Shown piece after piece: positions 51,484 to 62,155 of a stretch of DNA of 64,000 bases (position 1 is the first letter of the stretch; every line of letters begins with the position of its first letter). The stretch is from Methylobacterium sp. WSM2598 (lineage in GTDB: Bacteria > Pseudomonadota > Alphaproteobacteria > Rhizobiales > Beijerinckiaceae), in the NCBI RefSeq assembly GCF_000379105.1, contig NZ_KB900609.1, positions 3,457,689-3,521,688 on the forward strand, given 5' to 3'. The notes under the pieces are model-generated. The model did not search any database. It was given only the letters and a program-made list of their open reading frames with translations, and was not told the origin of the DNA. The position numbers and the translations under genes were made by a program.

Positions 51484-52452
51484 ATGAATTTCGCTGAATT
51501 CCCGTTTGTCAGTGTGGTCGTCCCGACGCGCAGGCGCCGCGAGATGGTCGTGCGTCTGATCGGATCCCTGCTTCGCCAGGATTACCCGGCCGACCGGTAC
51601 GAGATCATCGTCGTTCACAATTTCACCGATGACGGCACCGAGGAGGCGATCCGCGCCCTCGTCGAGCAGGGCGGCCTGCCGGTCCTGAGCTACCACCGCA
51701 AGGCCTTCTCGTCGCCCACGCCATCGCGCCAGTTCGGGGCCGAGATCGGGCGGGGCTCGATCATCGCCTTCATCGACGACGATTGCGAGGCGACGCGCGG
51801 CTGGATCCGGGCCGGCGTCGCCGCCATGACGACCGGGACGGGTCTCGTCCAGGGACGCACGCTGCCTCGGCCGGATCAGCCGCGGCACTTCTTCGAGAAG
51901 ACCGTGACGGTGACGGCGCCGACGCCGTACTTCGAAACCTGCAACATCTTCTACCGTCGCGAAGCCTTCTTCGGGGTCGGTGGATTTTCGACGGAATTCC
52001 TCGACCGCTTCTGGGGCGAGGACACGGATCTCGGCTGGAAGGTCGTGCAGTCCGGCTGGGCGCGCGCCTTCGCGTCCGACGCGCTCGTGCACCACGAGGT
52101 CTTCCGCCAGACGCTGCTGGCGTGGCACCGGGAGGCGCTGAACCTTCGGGTCTGGCCCCTCCTGGTGCGGCTCCGGCCGGCGATCCGGCAGGACCTCTAT
52201 TGCGGCTACTTCGTCAGCCGCCAGTCAGCCGCCTTCGCACTGGCCGTCGGCGCCGCCGCCGGGGCCGCGCTGCTGCATCCGGTGCTGCTGCTGGCCGCCC
52301 TGCCCTATCCCTGGATCCGGACGCTGGAGAGCGGACGGTACCGGAATCCGCTCGCGATCGCCGCGCGGATCGTGGTCGGGCTGCCCCGGGCGGCCCTGAT
52401 CTTCGGCGCCCTCGCGTACGGCTCGATCCGTCACCGTTGCCTGGTGCTGTGA
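51484..52452 (+). CDS. family-2 glycosyltransferase, paralogue of the gene at 35416
   Basis: GT-A transferase with VSVVVPTRRRREMVVRLIGSLLRQDYP, EIIVVHNFTDDGT, DDD at 98-100 (IIAFIDDDCEATRGW) and WGEDTDLGWKVVQSGW. C-terminal hydrophobic helices (AFALAVGAAAGAALLHPVLLLAALPYPWI) anchor it to the membrane. The ATG at 51484 puts the GT fold at the expected start, although an upstream in-frame ATG at 51379 would add 35 residues; no good ribosome site distinguishes them. It shares the C-terminal SIRxRxLVL signature with the enzyme at 35416. Followed 5 bases later by a GT4 gene. Confidence 0.83.
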   Translation: MNFAEFPFVSVVVPTRRRREMVVRLIGSLLRQDYPADRYEIIVVHNFTDDGTEEAIRALVEQGGLPVLSYHRKAFSSPTPSRQFGAEIGRGSIIAFIDDDCEATRGWIRAGVAAMTTGTGLVQGRTLPRPDQPRHFFEKTVTVTAPTPYFETCNIFYRREAFFGVGGFSTEFLDRFWGEDTDLGWKVVQSGWARAFASDALVHHEVFRQTLLAWHREALNLRVWPLLVRLRPAIRQDLYCGYFVSRQSAAFALAVGAAAGAALLHPVLLLAALPYPWIRTLESGRYRNPLAIAARIVVGLPRAALIFGALAYGSIRHRCLVL

Positions 52453-52456
52453 GACG

Positions 52457-53515
52457 ATGCGCGTCCTCCTCGCCCATGAACGCTATCTGCCCGATTCCGG
52501 CGGCGGCGGTGAGGTTCTGGCCCACCGGCGCGCCCTTCATCTGCGCGCGCGCGGCATCGAGGTCCAGGTGATCTGCGCGGGCGATCCGGCGCTGGGCGAC
52601 CACGAGGGCGTGCCGACGCGGCGCCTGCCGCTGCGCCGCCGGGCCCTGCCCTTCGGGCTTCCGGCCTTCATCGAGGCCGCGCGCTCGGCCGATCTCGTGC
52701 ACGCCTTCACCTACCACGCGATGCTGCCGGCCTTCGTGGCGGCGCGGCTGACCGGCCGTCCTCTCGTCTGCGAGTACATGGCGTTGTTCGGCCGCGCATG
52801 GTCGGTCATGCGCTCCGAGCCGGTCGCGCTGGGCTATCGTGCGGTCGAGCGCCTGCTCGTGGCCCTCCCGGCGCAGGGCCGCATCTTCCTCAGCGAGGAC
52901 TCCCTCGCCCTCGCGCGGGGGAAGCCGGGCGACCGCGTCGTGCTGGCCCCGCCCGGTGTCGATCCAGCCTTCTTCGAGGAGGCATCGCCCGAACCGAAAG
53001 GGGATTTCGTGCTGTTCGCCGGCAAGTTCGAGGCCCGCAAGGGGGTCGCCGAACTGCTCGCGGTCGCCCGGGCCTGCCCGCATATCCGCTTCGTTGCCGT
53101 CGGCTGGGGCGGGGACATCGCGGCGCTGCGGGCGGCGGCACCGGAGAACCTCACCGTGCACGAGAGCCGCGGTGACCGCTACCGGCGCCTGCTCCGTCAA
53201 GCGCGGATCTTCTTCTTTCCCTCGCACGCCGAGACCTTCGGGATCGTCGTCGCCGAAGCGATGGCCAGCGGCTGCGCCGTCATCGGGACCACCGGGCAGG
53301 GCGCGGAAGGCGTCCGGGTCGAGGCGGGGGACGCGGCCGGCATGGTCGCGGCCGTGCAGCGTCTCTGGGACGACCGCGACCTCTGCCTCGCCCTCGGCGC
53401 CCGCAACCGCGAGCGTGCCCGCGCCTACGACTGGGAGCGCAGCGGCGACGTGGTCCTCGGCCTGTACCGAACACTTCTCGCCCACAGGCTGCCCTACCCG
53501 GAGGCACCGCGATGA
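52457..53515 (+). CDS. GT4-type glycosyltransferase
   Basis: GT-B retaining transferase: MRVLLAHERYLPDSGGGGEVLAHRRALHLRARGIEVQVICAG, VLFAGKFEARKGVAELLAVARAC, RRLLRQARIFFFPSHAETFGIVVAEAMASGCAVIGTTGQGAEGV. The EX7E motif is ETFGIVVAE. 352 residues. The preceding gene ends 5 bases upstream, and the next gene overlaps its end by 4 bases, so it belongs to an operon of three GTs and the export gene. Donor sugar unknown. Confidence 0.87.
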   Translation: MRVLLAHERYLPDSGGGGEVLAHRRALHLRARGIEVQVICAGDPALGDHEGVPTRRLPLRRRALPFGLPAFIEAARSADLVHAFTYHAMLPAFVAARLTGRPLVCEYMALFGRAWSVMRSEPVALGYRAVERLLVALPAQGRIFLSEDSLALARGKPGDRVVLAPPGVDPAFFEEASPEPKGDFVLFAGKFEARKGVAELLAVARACPHIRFVAVGWGGDIAALRAAAPENLTVHESRGDRYRRLLRQARIFFFPSHAETFGIVVAEAMASGCAVIGTTGQGAEGVRVEAGDAAGMVAAVQRLWDDRDLCLALGARNRERARAYDWERSGDVVLGLYRTLLAHRLPYPEAPR

Positions 53516-54672
53516 GAGTTGCTGTCTATTATCCCTGGGTCTACCTGCGCAGCGGGATCGAGCGGGCGCTGATCGAGATCAAGCGGCGAAGCCGCCATGA
53601 GATCCGCATCTACACCAACCACTTCGATCCACGCGGAACCTTCCCGGAACTCGACGGGATGGGCGTCACGGAACTGTCCCGGGTCTCGGTCGAGCGGACC
53701 TACTCGGCGGTCACCGCGGCCGCGCTGTCGATCGTCCGGACCCGCCTCGATCCGGCGGAGCACGATGCGGTTCTCGTCTGCTGCGATGGTCTCGGCCCGC
53801 TCCTGACCTTCGCGAACCGCCGCAAGCCCGTGGTCAACCTGTGCTTCACGCCGCTGCGGGCGACCTACGATGAGGTCTACCGCGATCGCCTGCTGGCGCG
53901 CGGCGGTCCGGCCCGCCCCGTGAAGCGGGCGGCCGAGACGGTGTTCCGCCTCGTCGATCGCATGGCGTGGCGCAACTTCGACGAGGTCATCTGCATCGCC
54001 GACACCGTCCGGCGGCGCGTCGCGGACAATCGTCTCTTTCCGGAATCCAAGATCCACCTCGCCTATCCGGGCGTCGAGCCGAGGCTCGCGGTGCCCGAAG
54101 GCGCCTCCGAGCCGATGTTCCTGCTCCCCGGCCGCATCATGTGGACGAAGAACATCGAGCTCGCCATCGACGGATTCCGCCGGTTCCTGCGCGACGCACC
54201 GCCCGCGCTGCAGCGATTCCGCCTGCACATTGCCGGCATGGTCGACGCCAAGAGCCGTCCGTACTTCGCACAGCTGCAGGAACTGGCCGGCGGCGACGAG
54301 CGGATCGTGTTCGAGACGGTGGTGTCGGACGAGCGCATGCGCGCCCTCTACACGCAGGCCTGGGCGGTCCTCGCCCCGGCCTTCAACGAGGATTTCGGAC
54401 TGACGCCGGTCGAGGCGATGGCCCATGGGCGGCCCGTGCTCGCCTGCAACCGGGGCGGCCTGCGCGAGACCGTGCTGGACGGCGTCACAGGTCTGCTGGT
54501 GGAACCCGAGCCCGCCGCCTTCGCGGCCGGCCTGCGCCGCATCGCGCAGGACGCGGATCTGGCCCGGCAGTTGGGCGCGCAAGGGCCCGCACGCGCGGCC
54601 GCTTTCACGTGGCCGCGCTTCGTCCAAACGATCGATGCCGTCCTCGACGGCGCACAACGGAGGTCGGTATGA
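53512..54672 (+). CDS. GT4-type glycosyltransferase
   Basis: GT-B fold: MRVAVYYPWVYLRSGIERALIEIKRRSRHEIRIYTNHFDPRG, then MFLLPGRIMWTKNIELAIDGFRRFL, IVFETVVSDERMRALYTQAWAVLAPAFNEDFGLTPVEAMAHGRPVLACNRGGLRETVLDGVTGLLVEPEP. EX7E motif is EDFGLTPVE. 386 residues, cytosolic. Starts inside the end of the preceding gene and its own stop overlaps the next ATG. One of the five transferases of the locus that could add successive residues of the repeat unit. Confidence 0.87.
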   Translation: MRVAVYYPWVYLRSGIERALIEIKRRSRHEIRIYTNHFDPRGTFPELDGMGVTELSRVSVERTYSAVTAAALSIVRTRLDPAEHDAVLVCCDGLGPLLTFANRRKPVVNLCFTPLRATYDEVYRDRLLARGGPARPVKRAAETVFRLVDRMAWRNFDEVICIADTVRRRVADNRLFPESKIHLAYPGVEPRLAVPEGASEPMFLLPGRIMWTKNIELAIDGFRRFLRDAPPALQRFRLHIAGMVDAKSRPYFAQLQELAGGDERIVFETVVSDERMRALYTQAWAVLAPAFNEDFGLTPVEAMAHGRPVLACNRGGLRETVLDGVTGLLVEPEPAAFAAGLRRIAQDADLARQLGAQGPARAAAFTWPRFVQTIDAVLDGAQRRSV

Positions 54673-56024
54673 AGCGTCTTCTCGCAGGTCTCGCACTCGC
54701 CGCTGTCCTGAGCCTGCCCGCCAGCGCGGATTCGTTCCGGCTCGGGCCGGAGGACCGGGTCGACGTGCGCGTGTTCGGCCGGCCGGACATGTCCCTGGCG
54801 CTCAAGGTGGATGGCGACGGAAACCTGCGCCTTCCCCTCGTCGGCAGCGTCGGCGCGTCCGGCCAGACGATCGACGAGGTGGAGGCCCGCCTCATCGCGG
54901 CCTGCCGCGAGCGGGCCGGCATCCTTGAGCCGCGCGTCACCGTGACGGTCCTGGAGACGGCTCCGATCTTCGTCGGCGGCGCTGTCCAGAACCCGGGCCG
55001 CTATGCCTGGGCGACCGACTTGACGGCGGCGAAGGCCTACGTGCTCGCCGGCGGCGCCCCACGCCTGCTCGAGAATGGCGGCCCGCTCCTGGTCTTCGAG
55101 GCCTACCGGGCGGTCGAGCAGGAGGAGCAGACGCAGAGCCGCTTGGCCGCGGCGATCCTCCGGCGGGCCAGGCTCAGCGCCGAAGCCGCGTCCGCACCGA
55201 GCTTCGACGTGCCGGAAGGCTGGGCCGAAGGCCTGAAGCCGGCCCAGGCCGAGGTGCTTCTCACGCGCGAGATGCACCTGTTCGCCAAGCGCCGCGAGGC
55301 GATGACCGGCGAGATCAAGAACCTCAAGCGGCAGTCCCAGATCCTGGTCGAGCAGGAGGCCGCGCTCAAGGCGAGCCTCGCCAAGAAGGGCCTGCAGCTC
55401 ACCATGCTGCAGCAGGAGCTGGCGGCCATCGGCGGGGATTCCGAGACCGCCCGCTTGGTGCCGGTCACGCGGCTGCTCGCGCTCAAGCGCTCGATCATCG
55501 ACATCGAGAACGATCAGCGGGAGATCGAGCGCCGGATCTCGGAAACGAAGCTCCAGGGTGCGATCGCCGAGCAGACCTCGGCGAACCTTGAGAATTCCCG
55601 CACCATCGAGGCCTCCGGGCAGCTCGCCGAGGTCGAGCGTGAGCTGGTCAGCCTGCGCGAAAGCCTGCTCCCGATCCGCCGCCGCGCCGAGGTGGGACGC
55701 ACGGCTGTCAGCGCCTCGGAAGCGCGCGGCGGGCGGGCGCGCGTCCCGGTCTTCACGATCCGCCGCGAGACGGGCGGCACGGTGCAGGTCCTGCAGGCGG
55801 ACGCGGATACGCGGCTGATGCCGCGCGATCTCGTGCAGATCGCGGCCGAGCCGGTGCCGAGCGCGGATGCCGAGCGGGTTGCCGAGACGCGGGCCGGAAA
55901 CGCCCAGGCCGCGCCTCCCCGCGCGCCCGCCGCGCCGGCGCCCAAATCCCCGTCGCCCGCGGGCGTCGGCGCGCCCATCAAGGGCGACATCGCGGCGGCC
56001 CTCCGCCCGGCAGGCTCGCGATAA
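54669..56024 (+). CDS. polysaccharide export protein (Wza-like, OPX family) without lipobox
   Basis: The outer-membrane/periplasmic channel partner of Wzc-like proteins. A signal peptide (MKRLLAGLALAAVLSLPASA) is followed by DSFRLGPEDRVDVRVFGRPDMSLALKVDGDGNLRLPLVGSVGASGQTIDEVEARL, the Poly_export domain, and an SLBB-type VGGAVQNPGRYAWATDLTAAKAYVLAGG. A long coiled-coil (about 180-340) comes next. The usual Wza lipid-attached Cys after the signal is absent. Ends with a proline/alanine-rich tail. Length 451, longer than Wza (379) mainly due to the coil. GGAGGT lies just before the ATG, which overlaps the GT gene's stop. Confidence 0.88.
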   Translation: MKRLLAGLALAAVLSLPASADSFRLGPEDRVDVRVFGRPDMSLALKVDGDGNLRLPLVGSVGASGQTIDEVEARLIAACRERAGILEPRVTVTVLETAPIFVGGAVQNPGRYAWATDLTAAKAYVLAGGAPRLLENGGPLLVFEAYRAVEQEEQTQSRLAAAILRRARLSAEAASAPSFDVPEGWAEGLKPAQAEVLLTREMHLFAKRREAMTGEIKNLKRQSQILVEQEAALKASLAKKGLQLTMLQQELAAIGGDSETARLVPVTRLLALKRSIIDIENDQREIERRISETKLQGAIAEQTSANLENSRTIEASGQLAEVERELVSLRESLLPIRRRAEVGRTAVSASEARGGRARVPVFTIRRETGGTVQVLQADADTRLMPRDLVQIAAEPVPSADAERVAETRAGNAQAAPPRAPAAPAPKSPSPAGVGAPIKGDIAAALRPAGSR

Positions 56025-56975
56025 GGCCGATGCGGCGAGCCGGCGGGCGGGTCTCCGAGCGGACACGCGCCCGCCGGACCCGCACCGGCCCGCCGGGCCC
56101 CGATCGGGGACGGTGCCGCCCGCCGGACCGGTCGCGTCGTGCTCAGGCCGAGCCGGCACACCCGCTCGCTGCTGGATCCAGCCTGCGACGGCCCGGTCGG
56201 GGTTCGGAGCGCCCGTCGCGCGGGCGCGGCGCCTCGCCGGCAGAAGCCCGGCGGGCCTTGCCGGAGCGACGGAGCATCCGCCGGACGATCCGATCGCCGG
56301 CTCGGGGCGGTCCCGGCGCGGCCTGCGCATCTGGCCCGGATTCCCTTCGCCGGCCGATCGGACGGCGTGCGGCTGCATGAACCACCGGCTCGGCAGATCA
56401 CCCCTGCAACTCGCCTGACATGCTGCGCTCCGTCGAAGCAGATGGCGGCCGCCCTCGGCCGCCTTTTTCGCCGTATACTGGATTGTCCGCCATCGGCGAC
56501 TGCTTGAAGCGGCTTGAAAACCGAGATTATCGCATCACGAATACAAAAAATTTGGCGGCGACGAGTTCGTTCGCCGGTCATGGTGGCGTCTACACGGCAG
56601 GTGGCCGAGATGCCATTCGGCCCGAAGCAAGCAGACGAAACCGTGCCGGCACTTCCGGTGCGTGACACGCGGCAGGGTCGCGGCCCCGCGACGGCAGGGC
56701 CGGGAAGCGCCCTGCCGGGTACGGGCCCGATCGTCGGCGCGAGGCGTGTCGAGTCCGGACGAGCGACGGCGGGCAGCCCACGGGCCACGCCGCGGTGCGA
56801 CGCCGGATCCCCGTACGGGTGATCCCGTGGCGCGACCGCGCTTCATGGGGGTGAGATCGCCGCTGACTCGCAGGGATCGGCAGCGTCATCGATCAAGGTC
56901 ATGCCAGTCGATGGCGGCCTGGATCGTCCTGAAACCGGATCTGCAGGATCCTGAGATGAACGGGAAATCGAGACC
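56025..56975. other. intergenic interval before the nucleotide-sugar genes
   Basis: About 950 bases with no convincing frame. It holds one clear intrinsic terminator at 56444-56468, and an AT-rich zone around 56510-56560 could serve as the promoter for the following genes. Confidence 0.45.
56444..56468 (+). terminator. intrinsic terminator
   Basis: GGCGGCC, a 6-nt loop, GGCCGCC, then TTTTT. It is located 420 bases past the export gene, and it is the only strong T-tailed hairpin in the right half of the locus. Confidence 0.75.
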
Positions 56976-57932
<957 letters not shown>

Positions 57933-57987
57933 TCGAATTTGTTAAGCTAAATCATCACATCAAACATGTTGTCGGACGGATAATTAA

Positions 57988-59097
<1,110 letters not shown>

Positions 59098-59158
59098 TGC
59101 GACTGCGTCACGAGTTTGGGCCGTATGGTCGCGCTTCGATCTCGTGCAGGAGCGAGAT

Positions 59159-60478
59159 ATGGATCCCCTGAACACTGTCCTGGCTGGCCAGCCGCGCTTC
59201 GGCGCCTACGTCGGCACCCTCTCGGACGTCCTTGGCCATGCGGACCGGATCGCGCCGCTCAAGGCCTACTGCACCGGTCTCCTCCTGCCGGGCACGCGCA
59301 AGAGCATCGCGCCGATGGCGGCCCAGATCGCCCCTGCCCGCGTTCAGGCCACCCATCAGGTGCTGCACCACTTCGTGGCTAACGGTGAGTGGTCCGACGC
59401 CGCGTTGCTGGCTCGGGTCCGCGCCGTGGTTCTGCCCGTCATCGAGAGCCGGGGCCCGATCCAGGCCTGGATCGTCGAGGATACAGGCTTTCCCAGGAAG
59501 GGCCGGCACTCGGTCGGCGTGGGCCGGCAATCCTGCGGCCAGGTCGGCAAACAGGATGACTGCCAAGTTGCCGTGACGCTCTCGCTGGCCAACGGCCAGG
59601 CCAGCCTGCCGATCGCCTACCGCCTCTACCTGCCGGAAGCGTGGGCTCACGATGCGCAGCGGCGCATGAAGGCCGGCGTGCCTCAGGAGATCGGCTTCCA
59701 GACCAAGCCGGAGATCGCCCTGGATCAGATCCGGGCCGCACGGGCCGAGCGTGTGCCGCCCGGTCTCGTCCTGGCCGACGCCGGATACGGGAGCGATGCG
59801 GCATTCCGCACGGCCCTGACGGCGTTGGGATTGCGCTACAGCCTCGGCATTGCCGCTTCGACCGGCCTGTGGCCGCCCGGAACGGCGCCCTTGCCGCCCG
59901 AGCCCTGGAGCGGGCGTGGTCGGCCGCCGACCCGGATGCGGCGCAGCCCCGATCACGAGCCGCTCTCGGCCGAGACGCTGGCACGCGCGCTGCCGGACGC
60001 GGCCTGGCAGGAGGTCAGGTGGCGTGCGGGCACGAACGGACTCTCGGCGTCGCGCTTCGCGGCGGTGCGGGTGCGCCCGGCGCATCGCGACGAGCAGCGA
60101 CGCGGGCCTGGTCCCGAGGAGTGGGTCCTGATCGAGTGGCCGGACGGCGAGGATGCACCGACGCAGTACTGGATCTCGACCCTGCCGGCCGAGACGTCCC
60201 TGGCCGAGCTCGTCAGCCGGACGAAGCTGCGCTGGCGCATCGAGCGGGACTACACGGAACTGAAGCAGGAGATCGGGCTCGGTCACTACGAGGGGCGGGG
60301 CTGGCGCGGCTTTCATCACCATGCCAGCTTGTGCATTGCCGCGTACGGGTTCCTGGTCTGCGAACGGGGCCGGTTCTCCCCCGCGGGCCCCGAGCTCGCC
60401 AGGCTCCACACGCCCGACCGACCCGCAGGTGACAGATCCCGCGGCACCCCCGACCCGGCCCGCGCGTCGTGGGCCTGA
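59159..60478 (+). CDS. IS701-family transposase
   Basis: DDE transposase of 439 residues. Family marks: QAWIVEDTGFPRKGRHSVGVGRQ, CQVAVTLSLAN, LPEAW, ALDQIRAARAERVPPGLVLADAGYGSDAAFR, and at the C-terminus RTKLRWRIERDYTELKQEIGLGHYEGRGWRGFHHHASLC. AGGAG lies 6 bases before the ATG at 59159. It appears intact. I could not fix the terminal inverted repeats by eye, so the element boundaries are undetermined; the left edge probably lies around 59095, where the GMD frame ends. Confidence 0.87.
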   Translation: MDPLNTVLAGQPRFGAYVGTLSDVLGHADRIAPLKAYCTGLLLPGTRKSIAPMAAQIAPARVQATHQVLHHFVANGEWSDAALLARVRAVVLPVIESRGPIQAWIVEDTGFPRKGRHSVGVGRQSCGQVGKQDDCQVAVTLSLANGQASLPIAYRLYLPEAWAHDAQRRMKAGVPQEIGFQTKPEIALDQIRAARAERVPPGLVLADAGYGSDAAFRTALTALGLRYSLGIAASTGLWPPGTAPLPPEPWSGRGRPPTRMRRSPDHEPLSAETLARALPDAAWQEVRWRAGTNGLSASRFAAVRVRPAHRDEQRRGPGPEEWVLIEWPDGEDAPTQYWISTLPAETSLAELVSRTKLRWRIERDYTELKQEIGLGHYEGRGWRGFHHHASLCIAAYGFLVCERGRFSPAGPELARLHTPDRPAGDRSRGTPDPARASWA

Positions 60479-60561
60479 TTCCGTCGAGAGCCGACGCCGG
60501 AGACTGGCGCATGCCCCGGTGCAATCGCGTCAGCGATGTCCCTGCTGCCACCGCGGATGCA

Positions 60562-60670
60562 TGATCCGGGATCCGCTTGATCGAAGCGGATCCCGTATCA
60601 CCAGCCCGCGCGGCGCCTGAGCGAAGCCCGAATCCGCCATCCCGAAGGGATCAAGCGGATTTGGTATGAC
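60562..60670 (+). repeat. dispersed palindromic repeat, copy 7
   Basis: TGATCCGGGATCCGCTT with an almost perfect complement, the CGCGCGGCGCCTGAGCG linker, then second-type arms AATCCGCCATCCC...GCGGATTTGG and the TATGACA end. Confidence 0.87.
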
Positions 60671-60875
60671 ACGGTCGGACGAGCTGTCCTCGTCTTGATG
60701 ATCCTGCGCGAGGCTGTCTCGGCCTCGTGCGCCTGCGAGTGCTTCAGCGGCAGGCCGGACGGCTGCCACGATGCCGCCGTAGCCCGTGCACCGGATCGTG
60801 ATAAGCTCATACACTGCGTACAGATGCTGGCGGGCGTGACGGTCTCTGGCCACGAGCGAAGGTCCGAAAGTGGAG

Positions 60876-61067
60876 GATCGTGTTGAAAAACTCAGAGGCG
60901 ACGCCTGACGCCTCGCCCTATGCCTCGCTGCGCGGAAGAAGTTCCTCTTTCCGACTCCCCATACGCCGACTTGCATCGGGTTGCGCGCGTCCGCGCGGAA
61001 GGCTCTTCTCCGCGCGGCCTGGTGTGGAGCACCGCATCGGCCGCTTCCCGAGTTTTTCAACACGATC
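60876..61067. mobile_element. MITE-like element, 192 bp with perfect 18-bp inverted ends
   Basis: The ends are exact complements: GATCGTGTTGAAAAACTC at 60876-60893 and its reverse complement at 61050-61067. The interior is GC-rich and has no coding capacity. Terminal GTGTTGAAAAACTC is reminiscent of ends seen in IS5/IS1182-type elements, so it may be mobilised in trans by a full element. GATC at each end may be part of the repeat or a 4-bp palindromic target. It lies upstream of the BLUF gene. Confidence 0.7.
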
Positions 61068-61327
61068 GGCGCATCTCGAACCTTCCGAGAAGCCGCTTCG
61101 AAGCCTTCCCTTCTCCGAGTCCTCGGCTCACGGCCCACGCCGGGGCTGCACTCGCCAGTCAGCAATATAGCGATCTTCACGGCAACGACTTGACTGCACC
61201 GTGGCAGCAGGCGATGCCCCGTGCGGTGAGATTTCGCCCGCGTTTACAGGTGTCTAGCCAACGTGCGTGTGTTGCGTTCGTCGGCGTCTGTGTACTAGAT
61301 AGCGGACGAAACGATCGGGGCGCCCGC

Positions 61328-62041
61328 ATGCGCGATGCCCGCAAGATGGGACAATCTCTGCCACTCATTGCCCATCTGGCAGAGGAACTGGCCTTCGCGC
61401 TGGCAGGCGAACTCGTCGCCGAAAACTACAAGCGGCCGAGCACAGCCCTCAGGCGGTTGGCGGACGCCAAGGCTCTCCTGGATCACTACGGCTACCCGGC
61501 TGGGCCGATGCTCGCCGAAACGGTCGAGATCGCCATCACGCAAGGCAGCGTGCTCCCTCACGGGCCGGAAGCCCGCGTCACGAAAACCACATCGGGCGTG
61601 TCGCCGTACAACTTCGAAGAGAGGTTCAAAACGCAGGTTTGGACATCCGAGATATGTGTGCTTTATGTCAGCCGTAGATTGGCCACCGGCACAGACATTC
61701 ATGACATTGTCGAGAAATCTTTGAGTCGAAATCCGAATGTTGGGATCACCGGTGCACTTGTTTCTTCAAAATATCATTTTGCGCAGTATTTGGAAGGTCA
61801 TCCCTCGGCAGTAAGACAGCTGATGGACAACATCGAGCACGATAGTCGGCACGCAGACGTGACCATTTTTCTGGTCGCGAGCTTGCCGAAGCGCCGGTTC
61901 GGCAGTTGGTCACTGGCCTACTCGGGCGCCTCAAAGTACGTAGACCAGCACATGAAGTCATTGATCGAGGCAGCATCGCCTGCCACAGAGGAACAGCAGA
62001 TAATGTTATTATTGGCATTGATGGAGAAGTCCATCAAATAA
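61328..62041 (+). CDS. BLUF-domain blue-light sensor with N-terminal helical extension
   Basis: A flavin-based photoreceptor of 237 residues. The BLUF domain is C-terminal (about 107-200). Tyr113 (LYVSRR), Asn137 (NPNVGITGAL), Gln153 (HFAQYLEGHP) and Trp194 (FGSWSLAYSG) correspond to the residues that switch hydrogen bonds around FAD in AppA and BlrB. LMDNIEHDSRHADVTIFL is the usual helix-strand. The first 100 residues (SLPLIAHLAEELAFALAGELVAENYKRPSTALRRLADAKALLDHYGY) are helical and unknown to me, possibly the output or dimer partner. The start is uncertain: ATG at 61328 or 61346. Confidence 0.88.
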   Translation: MRDARKMGQSLPLIAHLAEELAFALAGELVAENYKRPSTALRRLADAKALLDHYGYPAGPMLAETVEIAITQGSVLPHGPEARVTKTTSGVSPYNFEERFKTQVWTSEICVLYVSRRLATGTDIHDIVEKSLSRNPNVGITGALVSSKYHFAQYLEGHPSAVRQLMDNIEHDSRHADVTIFLVASLPKRRFGSWSLAYSGASKYVDQHMKSLIEAASPATEEQQIMLLLALMEKSIK

Positions 62042-62155
62042 TACGATTTTGATACACTCATATACTCGAACCAATGCCCAGAATGCTCCTAACTTTTCGC
62101 CGCTTCAGCGGGAAATCCGTGAGGCGGCGCTCACGCAGGTCGGCAGCGAAGCGGA

